The position numbers and the translations under genes are program-made. From Spirochaetia bacterium (GTDB lineage: Bacteria; Spirochaetota; Leptospiria; Turneriellales; JAOUOS01), in the NCBI GenBank assembly GCA_029880285.1, contig JAOUOS010000010.1, positions 40,320 to 104,319 on the forward strand: 64,000 nt of DNA. The letters run 5' to 3'. The stretch's first letter is position 1; each line of letters begins with the position of its first letter. Of the stretch, positions 1 through 8,224 are shown piece by piece. Under the pieces are notes generated by a model. That model was given only the letters and a program-made list of their open reading frames with translations, made no database searches and was not told the origin of the DNA.

Positions 1-361
1 TGGGTGATTTAAATCTTAAGGCCAAAGCTATACCATCTGAAGGACGAGAATCAATATCAATAACTTCATTTTTTTTATCTTTACCATTAAACTTTAAATA
101 TAATCTGGCATAAAAAGTACCGCCCTTAAAATCATTTATTACAATTTTTTCAACAGTTGCGTCTATTACTTGCAAGAGATTTTTAACTAAATCATGTGTT
201 AAGGGCCTTTCTGTTTTTTGACCCTCTAAAGCTGCCGAAATAGAATAAGTTTCTAAAGGACCTATAAAAATAGGAACAATTCCCGGACGTGACGGAGTTT
301 TTAACATTAAAGCAAAACCCATTTGGGTTACTGATACTTCTACTATTTCTATCTCAAGCAT
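1..361 (-). CDS. Bifunctional nuclease family protein (DUF151), partial
   Basis: The C-terminal part lies beyond the window edge. The visible 120 residues begin MLEIEIVEVSV and contain PIFIGPLET, a run ending in GQKTERPLTHDL and the acidic DSRPSDGIALALR block. These are the hallmarks of the bifunctional nuclease (BFN, DUF151) family, small proteins reported to have DNase/RNase activity in plants and common as unstudied proteins in bacteria. I chose the ATG at 361 because the family fold starts directly there. The gene is in the same direction as alaS, 76 bp downstream of it, and may be the last gene of that operon. Its role in this organism is unknown. Confidence 0.85.
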   Translation of the reverse strand, partial: MLEIEIVEVSVTQMGFALMLKTPSRPGIVPIFIGPLETYSISAALEGQKTERPLTHDLVKNLLQVIDATVEKIVINDFKGGTFYARLYLKFNGKDKKNEVIDIDSRPSDGIALALRFKSP

Positions 362-437
362 ATATCATTATAGTATACAAATTTTTTCGTTTTTGTAAAG
401 AAAAAATTTCAAATTGTAAATTATAATTTAAAATTTT

Positions 438-3212
438 TTAATTTTTAAGCTTTATTAAAAGGCTTTCTTCGGCTTTATTTAATAAATTATTTATTTTTTC
501 ATTACTCTTTTCTACATTTTCATTTAAAGCACCCGAAGCCTGCGCAATTTCAATTTTACCTCCGCCGCCGCCTTTTAGCTCAGAAAAACTTTGTATAAAT
601 TCTTTTATAAAACTGCCTAAATCTATGGATATTTCTTTCGCGTATTCTTTAGTAGCGGCTGTTACCATGTTCCATTTATTATCTTTATGTGACGCTAAAA
701 GAAGTAAAGTCTTTCCGTTTTTTTCTCTTAACTGATCGGCAATTTGTTTTAATTCATTAATTTCCATTTGTTTCAGACCGGCTTTAATTATAGAAATATT
801 ATTTTTAATTTGAACAGTTTTTAATAAATCATTTAAAAGACTTTCTTCAATTTTTACTTCTGTTTTATTCTTTTCTTTCTTTTGGTCTTTTTTTATATTG
901 ATTTTTAAATTTTCCAGATCTTTTTCAAGATTTTTCAATTGAAGCCTATAATTTGATATCGAAAGAGACGAATTAAAATTTTTCGCGCTGCTAATTTGTG
1001 TAAATAAAGAACTCAATCTATCACTTTCATTTGTCCATTCTGTTTTTTCAGTATTATTATTTTTTATTTGCTCTATTTCTCTTTCAATAGAATTTTGCTT
1101 TTCTTCAATATATTTTATGGCGCTTTTACCGCTTAACGCTTCTATTCTTCTATTACCTGCCCCGGGACTGCTTTCTTTTAAAATTAAAAAAAACTGAATA
1201 TCCGATGTATTGCTAACATGACAGCCGCCGCAGAATTCTTTTGAAAAAGCATTCATTTCTATAATGCGTACGATATCTCCATATTTTTCACCAAAAGCCA
1301 TAACCGCGCCTTTTTTTTCTGCCTCTTCTTTTGGTAAAACAAGTGTATTAACCTCAATAGACTCATGAATTTTTTGGTTCACCATTTCTTCTATGCTTTT
1401 TATTTGTTCTTCTTTTAAAGCTGAAGGATGGGTAAAATCAAATCTAAAATGATCATAATGCACCAGAGAACCGCTTTGCGTCACGTGCTCGCCTAAAGTT
1501 TTTCTTAATGCCGCGTTTAAAAGATGAGTAGCGCTGTGATTTTTTTTTATACTTTCACGTCTTTTTTCATCAACATTAAGTTCAATTTCATCTTCTTCTT
1601 TAATTTCACCTTCTATTTTACCCGCGATATGTATAAAATAATTACCTATTTTTTGAGTATCAATGATTTCTGCTCTTCCTTTAGGAGCTGTTATAACGCC
1701 AATATCGCCTATTTGACCGCCGCTTTCAGCGTAAAAGACTGTTTTTTCTGAAATAAAAGATATAACAGATTGATTTAGCATTTCTTTTTCAGTTACCTTT
1801 TGTACTTTTTCATTATCTTTATAAATACCCAGCACTTTCGATTTTTCTTTATATCTTTCATATCCTGTAAATTCTGTTTCTTTAATACCAGATATATTCA
1901 AAGCCGCTGATTTACCCTTCCAGGCTGAGCGGCCCCTTTCTTTTTGATTTTCCATTTCTTGGTGAAAACCTTTTTCATCTACGTTTATATTTTTTAAGAG
2001 AGCCATCTCTTTTGTCATTTCAAGAGGAAAACCAAACGTATCATATAATAAAAAAGCATCTTTACCTGAAATTATAGTATTTGATTTTATTATAATGTCA
2101 TTTAAGCGCAAAGCTCCTTCATCAAGTGTTCTTAAAAATCTTTCTTCTTCAGATTTAATATAGTTTTCAATTAAAGGAAGAGACTTTTTAATTTCAGGAT
2201 AAAAATCTCCGTAAATATCGTTTACAACTGCCGCAAGCTTGAAAAACAAAGGCTCCTTTTGTCCCAGCCTTCTGGCGAATAATAGCGCTCTTCTTAAAAT
2301 ACGTCTTAATACGTATCCTCGTGACTCATTAGAAGGATAAATACCATCAGACATGGCAAAAACAAGGGTTCTAATATGATCGACCGCTACCCTAAGGGGA
2401 ACAATATTATCGCCTTTATATTCTGTGTTAAATATACCAGAAGCTTTTTTAATTAATGTTGATAGCTCGTCAGTATCATACACAGAATCAACATTTTGCG
2501 CCAGAGAAGCTATTCTTTCAAGACCAGCTCCTGTATCAATGCCCGTTGCAGCCAAAGGCTCAAATTGTCCTTTTTCATTTTTAAAAAACTGATTAAAAAC
2601 CAGATTCCAGTATTCCAGAAATCTGTCGCAGTCACAGCCCGGGGCGCAACTTTCTTTTTGACAGCCGAATTCTTTGCCTCTGTCAAGATAAAGTTCACTA
2701 CAAGGGCCGCAAGCGCCTGTATCACCCGCCGGACCCCAAAAATTATCTTTTTCATCAAGCCGTATAATTTTATTATGGGGTATTTTTATATTCTTATTCC
2801 ATATATTATAAGCTTCATCATCATCTTTATAAATACTTATCCATATATCTTCAGGTTTAAATTTTAGTCCGTCAATAGAATATTCCCATGCAAATTCAAT
2901 CGCTTCTTTTTTGAAATAATCCCCAAAACTAAAATTTCCGAGCATTTCAAAAAAAGACAAATGGCGCCTTGTTTTACCTACTTCTTCTAAATCTGTGGTT
3001 CTTAAACATTTTTGAATACTCGCTAGTCTGTTATGTGGAGGTCTTTGCGCTCCTGAAAAATAATCTTTAAAAGGAACCATACCTGCTGTCGTAAACAACA
3101 GGGTTGGATCTGAAGCGGGTATAAGCGATGAGCTTTTTTCTATTTTGTGATTTTTACCCGCGAAATAATTAATAAATGATTTTCTTATCTCACTGACTGT
3201 CTGCATCGGCAT
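438..3212 (-). CDS. alaS: Alanyl-tRNA synthetase
   Basis: Class II aminoacyl-tRNA synthetase charging tRNA-Ala in the cytoplasm, 924 residues, close to the family's usual 870-900. The N-terminal catalytic core shows the LIPASDPTLLFTTAGM and FFEMLGNFSFGDYF segments and the GPCSELYLDRG block. A Cys-rich FGC...C...GCDCDRF insertion follows, as in many bacterial AlaRS. The editing domain carries HSATH (about residues 557-561) and CGGCH (about 660-664), the four zinc ligands. The C-terminal DHHA1-type domain ends with GGGGGKIEIAQASG. The start MPMQTVSEIRKSF fits the family N-terminus. It lies 11 bp after the response-regulator gene, so the two are probably co-transcribed. Confidence 0.98.
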   Translation of the reverse strand: MPMQTVSEIRKSFINYFAGKNHKIEKSSSLIPASDPTLLFTTAGMVPFKDYFSGAQRPPHNRLASIQKCLRTTDLEEVGKTRRHLSFFEMLGNFSFGDYFKKEAIEFAWEYSIDGLKFKPEDIWISIYKDDDEAYNIWNKNIKIPHNKIIRLDEKDNFWGPAGDTGACGPCSELYLDRGKEFGCQKESCAPGCDCDRFLEYWNLVFNQFFKNEKGQFEPLAATGIDTGAGLERIASLAQNVDSVYDTDELSTLIKKASGIFNTEYKGDNIVPLRVAVDHIRTLVFAMSDGIYPSNESRGYVLRRILRRALLFARRLGQKEPLFFKLAAVVNDIYGDFYPEIKKSLPLIENYIKSEEERFLRTLDEGALRLNDIIIKSNTIISGKDAFLLYDTFGFPLEMTKEMALLKNINVDEKGFHQEMENQKERGRSAWKGKSAALNISGIKETEFTGYERYKEKSKVLGIYKDNEKVQKVTEKEMLNQSVISFISEKTVFYAESGGQIGDIGVITAPKGRAEIIDTQKIGNYFIHIAGKIEGEIKEEDEIELNVDEKRRESIKKNHSATHLLNAALRKTLGEHVTQSGSLVHYDHFRFDFTHPSALKEEQIKSIEEMVNQKIHESIEVNTLVLPKEEAEKKGAVMAFGEKYGDIVRIIEMNAFSKEFCGGCHVSNTSDIQFFLILKESSPGAGNRRIEALSGKSAIKYIEEKQNSIEREIEQIKNNNTEKTEWTNESDRLSSLFTQISSAKNFNSSLSISNYRLQLKNLEKDLENLKINIKKDQKKEKNKTEVKIEESLLNDLLKTVQIKNNISIIKAGLKQMEINELKQIADQLREKNGKTLLLLASHKDNKWNMVTAATKEYAKEISIDLGSFIKEFIQSFSELKGGGGGKIEIAQASGALNENVEKSNEKINNLLNKAEESLLIKLKN

Positions 3213-3223
3213 TATGATTTAAA

Positions 3224-4375
3224 TTAAAGCAGTTCATATTTTTCTGAACTTCCAAATTCTTTTTCGCCGATAGATTGTAACTGTCTTTTTTCTTGGTCTG
3301 ACAGCTCCTGACTAATGTATTTTATACAATAAATTTTACTAGGTACAATATCCATTTTCCCGTCTATTGATATTTCTTTATAATCCGCTTTTTCATTTAA
3401 CGCTATAATAGTTTCTTTATCTGTTAATATATTTTCTTCTTCACATCCCGCTGCCAAAGACGATAGTACTGCGGCTGTTTCAACGGCTCGGCCAAACACT
3501 GAATAATCAACTCTGTTAATAGATAATATTTTACCGGCATGCAACCTGCCTGTTCCTATTCCTATGCCTACTTTTAAAGTAGTTTTTATAAAAGAAGGCA
3601 GCTGTTTATTATACTTTTGCACCAGTTCTTTAATTAAAGCAGCGCATCGAACCGCATTTAGCGTATCATTATCATAAACCACTGGCAAACCAAATGTGGC
3701 CAAAATACCTGTTCCTACAATTTTGTTTACCGATCCGCGGGATATATAAATTAAAGACGTAATCTCTGAATATAAACTGCTCATAAAATTCATTACTTCA
3801 TGAATATTTTTGCCATCAATTGTCACTTCTTCAATATTTTTAAATTTTACATATAAAACTGAACCAAAAACGGTTTTTTCTGTCGCTTCTATAGAAGTTT
3901 TTTGCGAAAGTATATATTCAGCCACGGTTTTTGAGAACTGTTCTCTTACCGAACTTTGTTCTGTTTCGGCTTTTTCATTCATTGCTTCAATATTTTGTTT
4001 TGTAAGCACATCTCTTAACCAAACGCTTAACCTAAATACCAGATCTTTCATCTGCACCGGTTTATTTAACACGTCTACCGCGCCCTCATATAAAGCCTGC
4101 CTTACAATTTCTTCAGAAAAATCTGAGCTCATTAACACTATTTTTGCATTTGGATTTTCTTCTTTAATTTCTTTCAGCAGATTAAGTCCAGACTTATCTG
4201 GAAGATAATTATCTAATAAAATTAAACCGGGCTGCCAGTTTTTTAAAATTTCAACAGCTCTTCCCGCGTTTTCAGCTTCTCTTACAACAAAGCCTAAATG
4301 TGTCATTATTTGAACCAGCACATTTCTTTGAAGTTCTTCATCTTCAACAATAAGAATATTTTGCAGTTGACTCAT
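3224..4375 (-). CDS. Response regulator with degenerate class III nucleotide-cyclase domain
   Basis: The receiver domain (about residues 5-125) is intact: acidic D12, phospho-acceptor D55 (LLDNYLPDKSG), S83/S84 and K105. A cyclase-homology domain follows (about 165-340) with GIGIGTGRLHAGKI and NRVDYSVFGRAVETAAVL. The metal-binding aspartates appear lost: the first metal site reads YVKFKNIEE where active enzymes have F(S/A)DIRGFT, and the second reads KIVGTGILATFG where active enzymes have KxxGDxxxAxFG. It is therefore probably a non-catalytic, perhaps nucleotide-sensing or dimerising, output domain. No histidine kinase is adjacent. It is the first gene upstream of alaS on the same strand. Confidence 0.88.
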   Translation of the reverse strand: MSQLQNILIVEDEELQRNVLVQIMTHLGFVVREAENAGRAVEILKNWQPGLILLDNYLPDKSGLNLLKEIKEENPNAKIVLMSSDFSEEIVRQALYEGAVDVLNKPVQMKDLVFRLSVWLRDVLTKQNIEAMNEKAETEQSSVREQFSKTVAEYILSQKTSIEATEKTVFGSVLYVKFKNIEEVTIDGKNIHEVMNFMSSLYSEITSLIYISRGSVNKIVGTGILATFGLPVVYDNDTLNAVRCAALIKELVQKYNKQLPSFIKTTLKVGIGIGTGRLHAGKILSINRVDYSVFGRAVETAAVLSSLAAGCEEENILTDKETIIALNEKADYKEISIDGKMDIVPSKIYCIKYISQELSDQEKRQLQSIGEKEFGSSEKYELL

Positions 4376-4542
4376 TTTATTATCCTTTCTTACAAAACTA
4401 CTATAAGTTTTGTTAAGAATTTAAAAACTATTATTTTCTATTGATTTACAAAACCGATCTCTCCAAGAATCATGTAAAACATACAAAACAAAAACCTTTA
4501 ATACAAAAAAAAATACTAATTATATTAAATTTTCGTTATTTT

Positions 4543-5187
4543 TCATGAAATATGTTTAACTACAAAACGATATATTAAATATAATGAAAAACAAATTAGC
4601 AAAATTCCACTTATATGACTAATACGCGTTAGTAAAGCGGTAGTTATCTTCGCGCGAGCCTTCTTTATACTTAATGAAAAAAAACCAAACCAGATAATAG
4701 AACCTGCTCCCGTAAAAAAAGATAACAAAACATTATTTAAATGAGTATCGCCAAAAAAATGCTGGCTTTTTATCCATCCGCCTAATCCCGCAAATAATGC
4801 TATAAGAGATGGGTTTGAAAGATAAAATATTATACCCATAAGAAAATATTTTCTCTTTTTGGCGTTTTTTTTTAAATTTTTCTCTGCTTCTTTTAATTTT
4901 TTTTCACTGTAAAAAAACTCCTGTATTCCAATATAAAATATGAACAAAATTCCTAAAATTTCTACGATAAATATATACTCTGGGTTTATATTTAATGCAG
5001 TGAAACCCATAAGAGCTAAAAGCATATAAATTACATCCATCAAGGCGGCGCCCAAACCTATAAAAAAACCAAACTTGGCGCCATGTTTAGCCGTAGTAGT
5101 AACAATCGCTAGGTTTATAGGTCCTACCGGTGCTGAAATTAAAACACCAATAATAAAACCCGAAAGAAATAATAATAATACTTCCAT
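4543..5187 (-). CDS. LysE/RhtB-family transporter
   Basis: Integral membrane protein of 214 residues with about six hydrophobic segments. The N-terminus FIIGVLISAPVGPINLAIV carries the PxGP signature of the LysE/RhtB amino-acid exporter superfamily. The segment ISNPSLIALFAGLGG later in the protein resembles the second conserved P-containing helix (here YLSNPSLIALF). A lysine-rich cytoplasmic loop (EKKLKEAEKNLKKNAKKRK) lies near the middle. The substrate cannot be read from sequence. It stands alone between the recombinase gene upstream and the response regulator downstream on the same strand, with gaps of more than 100 bp each side. Confidence 0.85.
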   Translation of the reverse strand: MEVLLLFLSGFIIGVLISAPVGPINLAIVTTTAKHGAKFGFFIGLGAALMDVIYMLLALMGFTALNINPEYIFIVEILGILFIFYIGIQEFFYSEKKLKEAEKNLKKNAKKRKYFLMGIIFYLSNPSLIALFAGLGGWIKSQHFFGDTHLNNVLLSFFTGAGSIIWFGFFSLSIKKARAKITTALLTRISHISGILLICFSLYLIYRFVVKHIS

Positions 5188-5302
5188 AATATATTCTTAT
5201 AAACAAATTATAAAATATCCATTTTATAATTCTTATTCGTATTCGCAATTTTTTTTATGATTTGTTCTTAATTATTGCCAGAAGCTTGACTAAGACAAGT
5301 AT

Positions 5303-6199
5303 TTAAGATCGAGGATGATATTTCTTATGTACTTTTTTAAGTTCATTGGAAGCCAGATGAGTGTAAACTTGTGTCGTTGAAATATCAATATGTCCTAAAA
5401 GTTCCTGCACAGCTCTTAAATTCGCGTTATTCTGTAGAAGGTGCGTGGCAAAAGAGTGTCTTAATGTATGGGGTGTGATGTTTTTTTGAATTTTCGCACG
5501 GCTAATGTATTTCTTTAGTAGTCTCCAAGCGCTCTTGCGGCTTAAGGCACCGCCTTTTCGTGATATGAAAACAAAGTCTGTGTGAGTTTCTTTTAGTATT
5601 TCTTTTCTGTGTTTTTCAAAATATTTTATTAAAAGCTCATGGGCTATTTCGCCAAAGGGCACCAGTCTTTCTCGGCCGCCCTTGCCCATTATATTTAACA
5701 GCATATTTTCCATATCAATATCACCCATCTTCAAGGCGCAGCCTTCTGAAATTCTTAGGCCCGAAGAGTACAAAAGTTCGAACATTGTTTTATCCCTCAT
5801 TTCAAGAGAATCATGTTCATTAAATACAGAAAAAAGCTGTCTTATTTCTTCTTTGGTTAAAAAATCAGGAAGTGTTTTTTCAACTTTAGGAGTTTCTACA
5901 TTCTCCATCGGATTTTTGTGTATAATACGGTTTTGTTCCAGATAATTATAAAACTGTCTTAAAGAAGCTACAACTCTTGCTCTGGTTCTTGTTGAAAGTT
6001 TTTTCTTTGTTTCTTCCCTTAAGAATTTTTGTATGTCTAAAGGATCACTGTTAATAATATTCTTTTTTTCTTTGCTTAAAAAACGGTCTAATTTATTAAC
6101 ATCTGATAGATATGAAAAAATACTATTATGCGAAAGTCCTCTTTCAACTTCAAGATATTCCTGAAAATCTTTTACAACTTCTTTTTTTTGAACTGCCAC
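5303..6199 (-). CDS. xerD: XerD-like site-specific tyrosine recombinase
   Basis: A 298-residue tyrosine recombinase of the size and layout of XerC/XerD. The N-terminal SAM-like core-binding domain begins FQEYLEVERGLSHNSIFSYLSD. The catalytic domain has SSGLRISEG (first Arg), GKGGRERLVPF (Lys region), HTLRHSFATHLL (His/Arg) and GHIDISTTQVYTH (His and nucleophile Tyr). The most likely job is resolving chromosome dimers at dif together with the second Xer protein encoded at 45959. I call it XerD rather than XerC because the other copy sits in the codV-like hslVU context. It is unlinked to the integron at the other end of the window. Confidence 0.85.
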   Translation of the reverse strand: MAVQKKEVVKDFQEYLEVERGLSHNSIFSYLSDVNKLDRFLSKEKKNIINSDPLDIQKFLREETKKKLSTRTRARVVASLRQFYNYLEQNRIIHKNPMENVETPKVEKTLPDFLTKEEIRQLFSVFNEHDSLEMRDKTMFELLYSSGLRISEGCALKMGDIDMENMLLNIMGKGGRERLVPFGEIAHELLIKYFEKHRKEILKETHTDFVFISRKGGALSRKSAWRLLKKYISRAKIQKNITPHTLRHSFATHLLQNNANLRAVQELLGHIDISTTQVYTHLASNELKKVHKKYHPRS

Positions 6200-6387
6200 T
6201 TTTGTTATCCCCTGTTTTAAATCTGGTTTATAAAATGAGAATCGACGTTTTATGTCTACTCTTGAAGAAAAAAATAAAATTTATTAATATAATTTTTTTA
6301 TAAATTCAAAAAATGATTGCATATAGTGACTTTTTTTGCATTATAATTTAATAATTTTTTTTCTTTCATGGCTTTTATATATAAACG

Positions 6388-6426
6388 AATATTTATATAT
6401 TGGCGGCTATATATAAATATTTTTTC
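6388..6426 (+). repeat. Perfect AT-rich inverted repeat upstream of the adenylate cyclase gene
   Basis: AATATTTATATAT (6388-6400) and ATATATAAATATT (6409-6421) are exact complements around an 8-nt GC-rich loop TGGCGGCT, followed by a T run. It lies in the 289-bp gap between the divergent xerD-like and cyclase genes. On the plus strand it has terminator geometry, but no plus-strand gene precedes it, so an operator or cruciform is equally possible. A TTGACA hexamer lies just downstream at 6454-6459, with no convincing -10 box. I see nothing else in this gap. Confidence 0.55.
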
Positions 6427-6488
6427 TAATTTAAACATTTATTAAAATTTATTTTGACAAAGAGTTTTCATTTATTAGTTCTGCTTAA

Positions 6489-8204
6489 ATGAGTAATTCC
6501 GCTCTTACCAATTCTCCCGAGCTCGAAGCTGAAATTACCGCCGAGTATAACGGCGGCGAAAATCTTTCTGCTAAAGAACGAAAAAGGCTTCAAAAGCTTA
6601 AGCAGGATAAAGAATATAAAGATAATGAAATAAAATGGGGGCTTAGGTTTAAGTTATTATTTTTATTTTCTGCCATAAGTTTAGGTATCGCGATAGGTAT
6701 TATGATTCCGGCTATTACAAACCAAACTAATTCTTTGTTAGCAGAGAAAAAGAAACAAGGTAAAGTAATGATTAGAGGCCTTACCTCTGCCATAAAAAAC
6801 CGTCTTCTTGACCTTTATGCCTTAAATGACAAAAAGCTAAAAAAGATAAATTCATACGAACAGTACAAAAACTTTTATCAAAACAATGGAATTTCTGAAC
6901 TTATATTTGAAGACGTGGACCAGGTTCTCGCCCAGCCTGATGTTGAGTACGCTTACGTTTTGGGAAAACATGATATTGCGTTGGGCCATACAAACCCTAA
7001 AATAGAAGCTTACACAAAATATAAATTTGAAAAGGGTATAAATAATTATTTTACCGAATTTAAGGCAAAACAAAATTTGGACCCTGTTTACTATAAAACT
7101 CCCAGAGTGTTAGATAAGACCATTCAAGTAACTAAAAGTGTAAAAATAGATAAAGAAAAAAGCAAAGACAAGGTAATTGATGTTATGGATTTTTCTTATA
7201 TTATGACTTTTAAATCTAATCCCGAATTAAAAGACGCTATCGGCGAAGTTCACATAGGCATAAGTCTTGAATCGGTACACCAGCAGATATTTGATAACAA
7301 GGTAGAATTACAGATGGTTGGTGCCATCGCTATCGCGTTTGGTATATTAGCCGCTATTATCTTTGCCGCTTTTCTTTCAAGACCAATTCGAAAAATTATA
7401 TTTGGAATGCAGCAGGTTACGAAAGGAAATTTTCATGAAAGCGTAATATTGCATTCAAAAGATGAAGTAGGTCTTTTATCAAGAACATTTAATGTGATGC
7501 TAAAAGGGATGAGCATTCTAGTATCACCTGAAGTCGCTCAGGTTGTTTTATCAGGCGGCGACTTAACAAAATCGGGCGAGAAAAGAGAAGTTACTGTTTT
7601 ATTTTCAGATATTCGTAGCTTTACCACTATATCGGAATCATTAACTCCTCATGAGGTTGTTGATATGCTAAACCAATATATGGAAATCATGACTGATATT
7701 ATTATAAAATACGGCGGTGTCGTAGATAAATTTGTGGGTGACGAAATTTTTGCCGTATTCGGCGCTCCTTTTGATCATCCAATGCATCCCTTGTGCGCCA
7801 CCGCCACCGCTATTGAAATGGATATTGAACTTGATAAACACAATGAAAATCGACGAAAAGAAGGAAAGCCTCCTATAATGATAGGTATTGGGGTAAACAC
7901 AGGTGATGTAATAGCGGGAGCAATGGGTTCCAGCAAAAGGGTAGATTATACATCTATTGGTGACGCCGTGAACCTGGGAGCCCGCCTTGAAGGAACAAAT
8001 AAGGTTTACGGCACAAGAGCCATAATTTCTGAATTTACATATGATTTTGTAAAAAATGACATCATTACACGGGAACTTGATTTAATTCGGGTAAAAGGAA
8101 AAAATAAACCGGTTACAATATATGAAGCAGTGGATCTTACTGAAACAGGCAGGCAAAAGATACAAAAATTTCTTTCTGAACTAAAAAGTCAAAAACACCA
8201 TTAA
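6489..8204 (+). CDS. Membrane-bound class III adenylate cyclase with HAMP domain
   Basis: Makes cAMP at the inner membrane. The order is a charged cytoplasmic N-terminus, a first membrane helix (about 52-74), an extracytoplasmic sensor region of about 190 residues, a second helix (about 268-292), a HAMP linker (SRPIRKIIFGMQQVTKGNFHESV) and a cyclase domain (about 360-540). The catalytic parts are intact: FSDIRSFT (metal Asp), FVGDEIFAVFG (second Asp), SSKRVDYTSIGDAVNLGARLE with the Lys and Asp that select ATP and the transition-state Arg. The sensor ligand is unknown. The stop is 20 bp before leuS, so read-through into leuS is possible. Confidence 0.92.
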   Translation: MSNSALTNSPELEAEITAEYNGGENLSAKERKRLQKLKQDKEYKDNEIKWGLRFKLLFLFSAISLGIAIGIMIPAITNQTNSLLAEKKKQGKVMIRGLTSAIKNRLLDLYALNDKKLKKINSYEQYKNFYQNNGISELIFEDVDQVLAQPDVEYAYVLGKHDIALGHTNPKIEAYTKYKFEKGINNYFTEFKAKQNLDPVYYKTPRVLDKTIQVTKSVKIDKEKSKDKVIDVMDFSYIMTFKSNPELKDAIGEVHIGISLESVHQQIFDNKVELQMVGAIAIAFGILAAIIFAAFLSRPIRKIIFGMQQVTKGNFHESVILHSKDEVGLLSRTFNVMLKGMSILVSPEVAQVVLSGGDLTKSGEKREVTVLFSDIRSFTTISESLTPHEVVDMLNQYMEIMTDIIIKYGGVVDKFVGDEIFAVFGAPFDHPMHPLCATATAIEMDIELDKHNENRRKEGKPPIMIGIGVNTGDVIAGAMGSSKRVDYTSIGDAVNLGARLEGTNKVYGTRAIISEFTYDFVKNDIITRELDLIRVKGKNKPVTIYEAVDLTETGRQKIQKFLSELKSQKHH

Positions 8205-8224
8205 AAGAAGACTAATTAATAAAA

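Noticed and set aside
2496..2867. 123-codon open frame antisense to alaS
   Set aside because: It lies fully opposite conserved alaS codons and its translation resembles no protein.
6454..6480. Sigma-70 promoter for the adenylate cyclase gene
   Set aside because: TTGACA is perfect, but no -10 box occurs at 16-18 bases; the nearest AT-rich hexamers are 11-13 bases away.
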